Below are positions 5,041-6,310 of a stretch of 6,310 bases of DNA, one piece after another. A model generated the notes under the pieces. The model did no database searches. It was given only the letters and a program-made list of their open reading frames with translations, and was not told the DNA's origin. The DNA comes from an uncultured Eubacteriales bacterium (GTDB lineage: Bacteria; Bacillota; Clostridia; Oscillospirales; Acutalibacteraceae). The DNA lies in contig CAKTXU010000112.1 in assembly GCA_934630995.1 (NCBI GenBank), positions 1 through 6,310 on the forward strand. Direction: 5' to 3'. Made by a program: the position numbers and the translations under genes. Within the stretch, counting starts at the first letter, position 1; each line of letters opens with the position of its first letter.

Positions 5041-6310
5041 AGACCGCAAAGAGTCTGAAAAAAATCTCCTACTGGCCCTATGTCAAGCCGCATTTATGGT
5101 GGCTTTTGGCGGGCCCGCTGGTGGTGACCTTCGACGGTATTCTGGAAATCATCCAGCCGGCCCTGATGGCAAAAATTGTGGACGACGGTATCAACGGCGT
5201 GGGTATCACCGACGCACAGAGGATGGAAATCATTCTGCAGACCGGAGGCGTCATGATTCTGCTGGCACTGCTGGCCATCGCCCTTGGTATCGGCGGCGTC
5301 TTCTTCACCGCGGAGGGTACCTTCCGCTTTGGCGCTTCCCTGCGCCGGGCGCTCTATCACCGGGTACAGGCGTATTCCTTCTCCAATAGTGATCGCTTCT
5401 CCTCCGCCTCCCTGGTCACCCGGCTCACCAACGATGTCACAAACCTGCAGAATACCCTGATGAGCAGCCTGCGGATGTTCACCCGCACCGGCGTCATGCT
5501 GACAGGCGCGCTGGTCAGCGCCATCCTGATAAACGCCCGCCTGGCTTTGCTGACCGCTTTCGCCATCCCTGTCATTTTTGTGATTATTCTGGTGGTGGTC
5601 AAAAAGGGCCTGCCCTATTTCGAGAAGATGCAGCGCGCTATTGACGGGCTCAATCGCCGCATACAGGAGACGGTTTCCAATATCCGGGTCATCAAATCCT
5701 TTGTCCGGGAGGATCATGAGCGCAAGCGGTTCGATCTTTCCGCCGAAAATCTATTCAATATTACCGTCAAGGCGTCGGGGCTGATGGTCACCGTCATGCC
5801 CGCTATGATGCTGGTGATGAATCTGACCACCATCGGCGTGCTTTGGTTCGGCGGTCAGCAGGTCGTGGCCGGGGAGATGCAGGTGGGGGCTCTGATGTCC
5901 TACAGCACCTATATCATGCATATTCTCATGTCTTTGATGATGCTCTCTATGACCATTATGATGTTTTCCCGGGCCAAAGCCTCCTCTGAGCGTATTAAGG
6001 AGGTGCTTTCCGAGGAACCGGATATTGCCGACGGGCAGGACGCCGATCGCCGTCCTGTGAACAGCGGTCTGGTGGAATTCCGTCACGTGAGCTTCCGCTA
6101 CACGGCGGACGCCGCGGACGATGTGCTCCATAACATCACCTTCACCGCACGCCCCGGTGAGGTCATCGCTGTGGTGGGAGCCACCGGATCGGCCAAATCC
6201 TCCCTGGTCAATCTGATCCCCAGGCTATACGACGTCACGGAAGGCGCCGTGCTGGTTGACGGCCGGAACGTGCGGGATTACGCCCACGAAACGCTCCGGG
6301 AGGGAATCGG
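5037..6310 (+). CDS. ABC exporter half-transporter, fused membrane and ATPase domains (C-terminus cut by right window edge)
   Basis: ATP-binding cassette exporter of the multidrug/lipid type (MdlB/LmrA-like), in the inner membrane. 424 codons are visible of an expected 570-750. Residues about 15-310 form the six-helix ABC transporter type 1 domain: hydrophobic stretches near 21-40, 70-92, 151-168, 170-188, 250-272 and 285-310. The family signature TRLTNDVTNLQ occurs at 128-138 and the coupling-helix region IQETVSNIRVIKSFVRE at 209-225. The nucleotide-binding domain starts about 345, with the A-loop tyrosine in VSFRY (Tyr355). Walker A is GATGSAKSS (381-389), with Ala386 where the consensus has Gly before the lysine. 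Q-loop, signature motif and Walker B lie beyond the window. The start ATG overlaps the MarR stop as ATGA. MarR followed by two ABC half-transporters is a common Firmicutes layout, so a heterodimer partner probably follows; this is inference. Substrate unknown. Confidence 0.95.
   Translation, partial: MKTAKSLKKISYWPYVKPHLWWLLAGPLVVTFDGILEIIQPALMAKIVDDGINGVGITDAQRMEIILQTGGVMILLALLAIALGIGGVFFTAEGTFRFGASLRRALYHRVQAYSFSNSDRFSSASLVTRLTNDVTNLQNTLMSSLRMFTRTGVMLTGALVSAILINARLALLTAFAIPVIFVIILVVVKKGLPYFEKMQRAIDGLNRRIQETVSNIRVIKSFVREDHERKRFDLSAENLFNITVKASGLMVTVMPAMMLVMNLTTIGVLWFGGQQVVAGEMQVGALMSYSTYIMHILMSLMMLSMTIMMFSRAKASSERIKEVLSEEPDIADGQDADRRPVNSGLVEFRHVSFRYTADAADDVLHNITFTARPGEVIAVVGATGSAKSSLVNLIPRLYDVTEGAVLVDGRNVRDYAHETLREGI

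Noticed and set aside
5094..5717. Minus-strand open frame of 207 codons, His/Gly/Gln-rich, opposite the ABC gene (with a similar one at 5751-6131)
   Set aside because: Low-complexity His/Asp/Gln-rich product typical of the reverse strand of a GC-rich membrane-protein gene. The plus strand carries clear ABC transporter motifs.

Overview
The window holds six protein-coding genes on both strands, with short, information-dense intergenic regions. Strong AGGAGG-type ribosome sites, AT-rich promoters in an otherwise fairly GC-rich sequence, and the gene families (compact glycogen phosphorylase with MalQ, TspO, a MarR regulator followed by an ABC half-exporter) suggest a moderately GC-rich Firmicute, probably a gut-type Clostridia. 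No rRNA or other taxonomic marker is present, so this placement is inference.

Layout. Positions 1-1211 (minus) are the N-terminal half of a glycogen/maltodextrin phosphorylase that runs off the left edge. It lies 22 bp downstream of a complete 4-alpha-glucanotransferase gene (malQ, 1234-2718, minus), and the two form a glucan-degradation operon. A divergent intergenic region (about 2719-2903) with facing promoter-like elements leads to a plus-strand TspO/MBR membrane protein (2904-3392). tspO converges on a minus-strand alpha/beta hydrolase of the monoacylglycerol lipase type (3436-4368). The 43 bp between their stop codons is almost entirely one perfect bidirectional terminator. A second divergent region (4369-4560) carries a hydrolase promoter and a near-consensus promoter embedded in nested palindromes and direct repeats. 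That promoter drives a MarR regulator (4561-5040) translationally coupled by an ATGA overlap to an ABC exporter half-transporter (5037 to the right edge, truncated just after Walker A).

How the genes work together. MalQ rearranges malto-oligosaccharides into chains that the phosphorylase can shorten to glucose-1-phosphate. The MarR-ABC pair looks like a self-regulated drug or metabolite efflux operon; a second half-transporter is expected just beyond the window but cannot be seen. TspO and the hydrolase appear to be single-gene units, and their link to the neighbours is positional only.

I found no tRNA, rRNA, CRISPR, insertion sequence or integrase, and no clear evidence of a wholly new system. 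The most interesting non-coding structure is the composite operator/promoter at 4490-4546.
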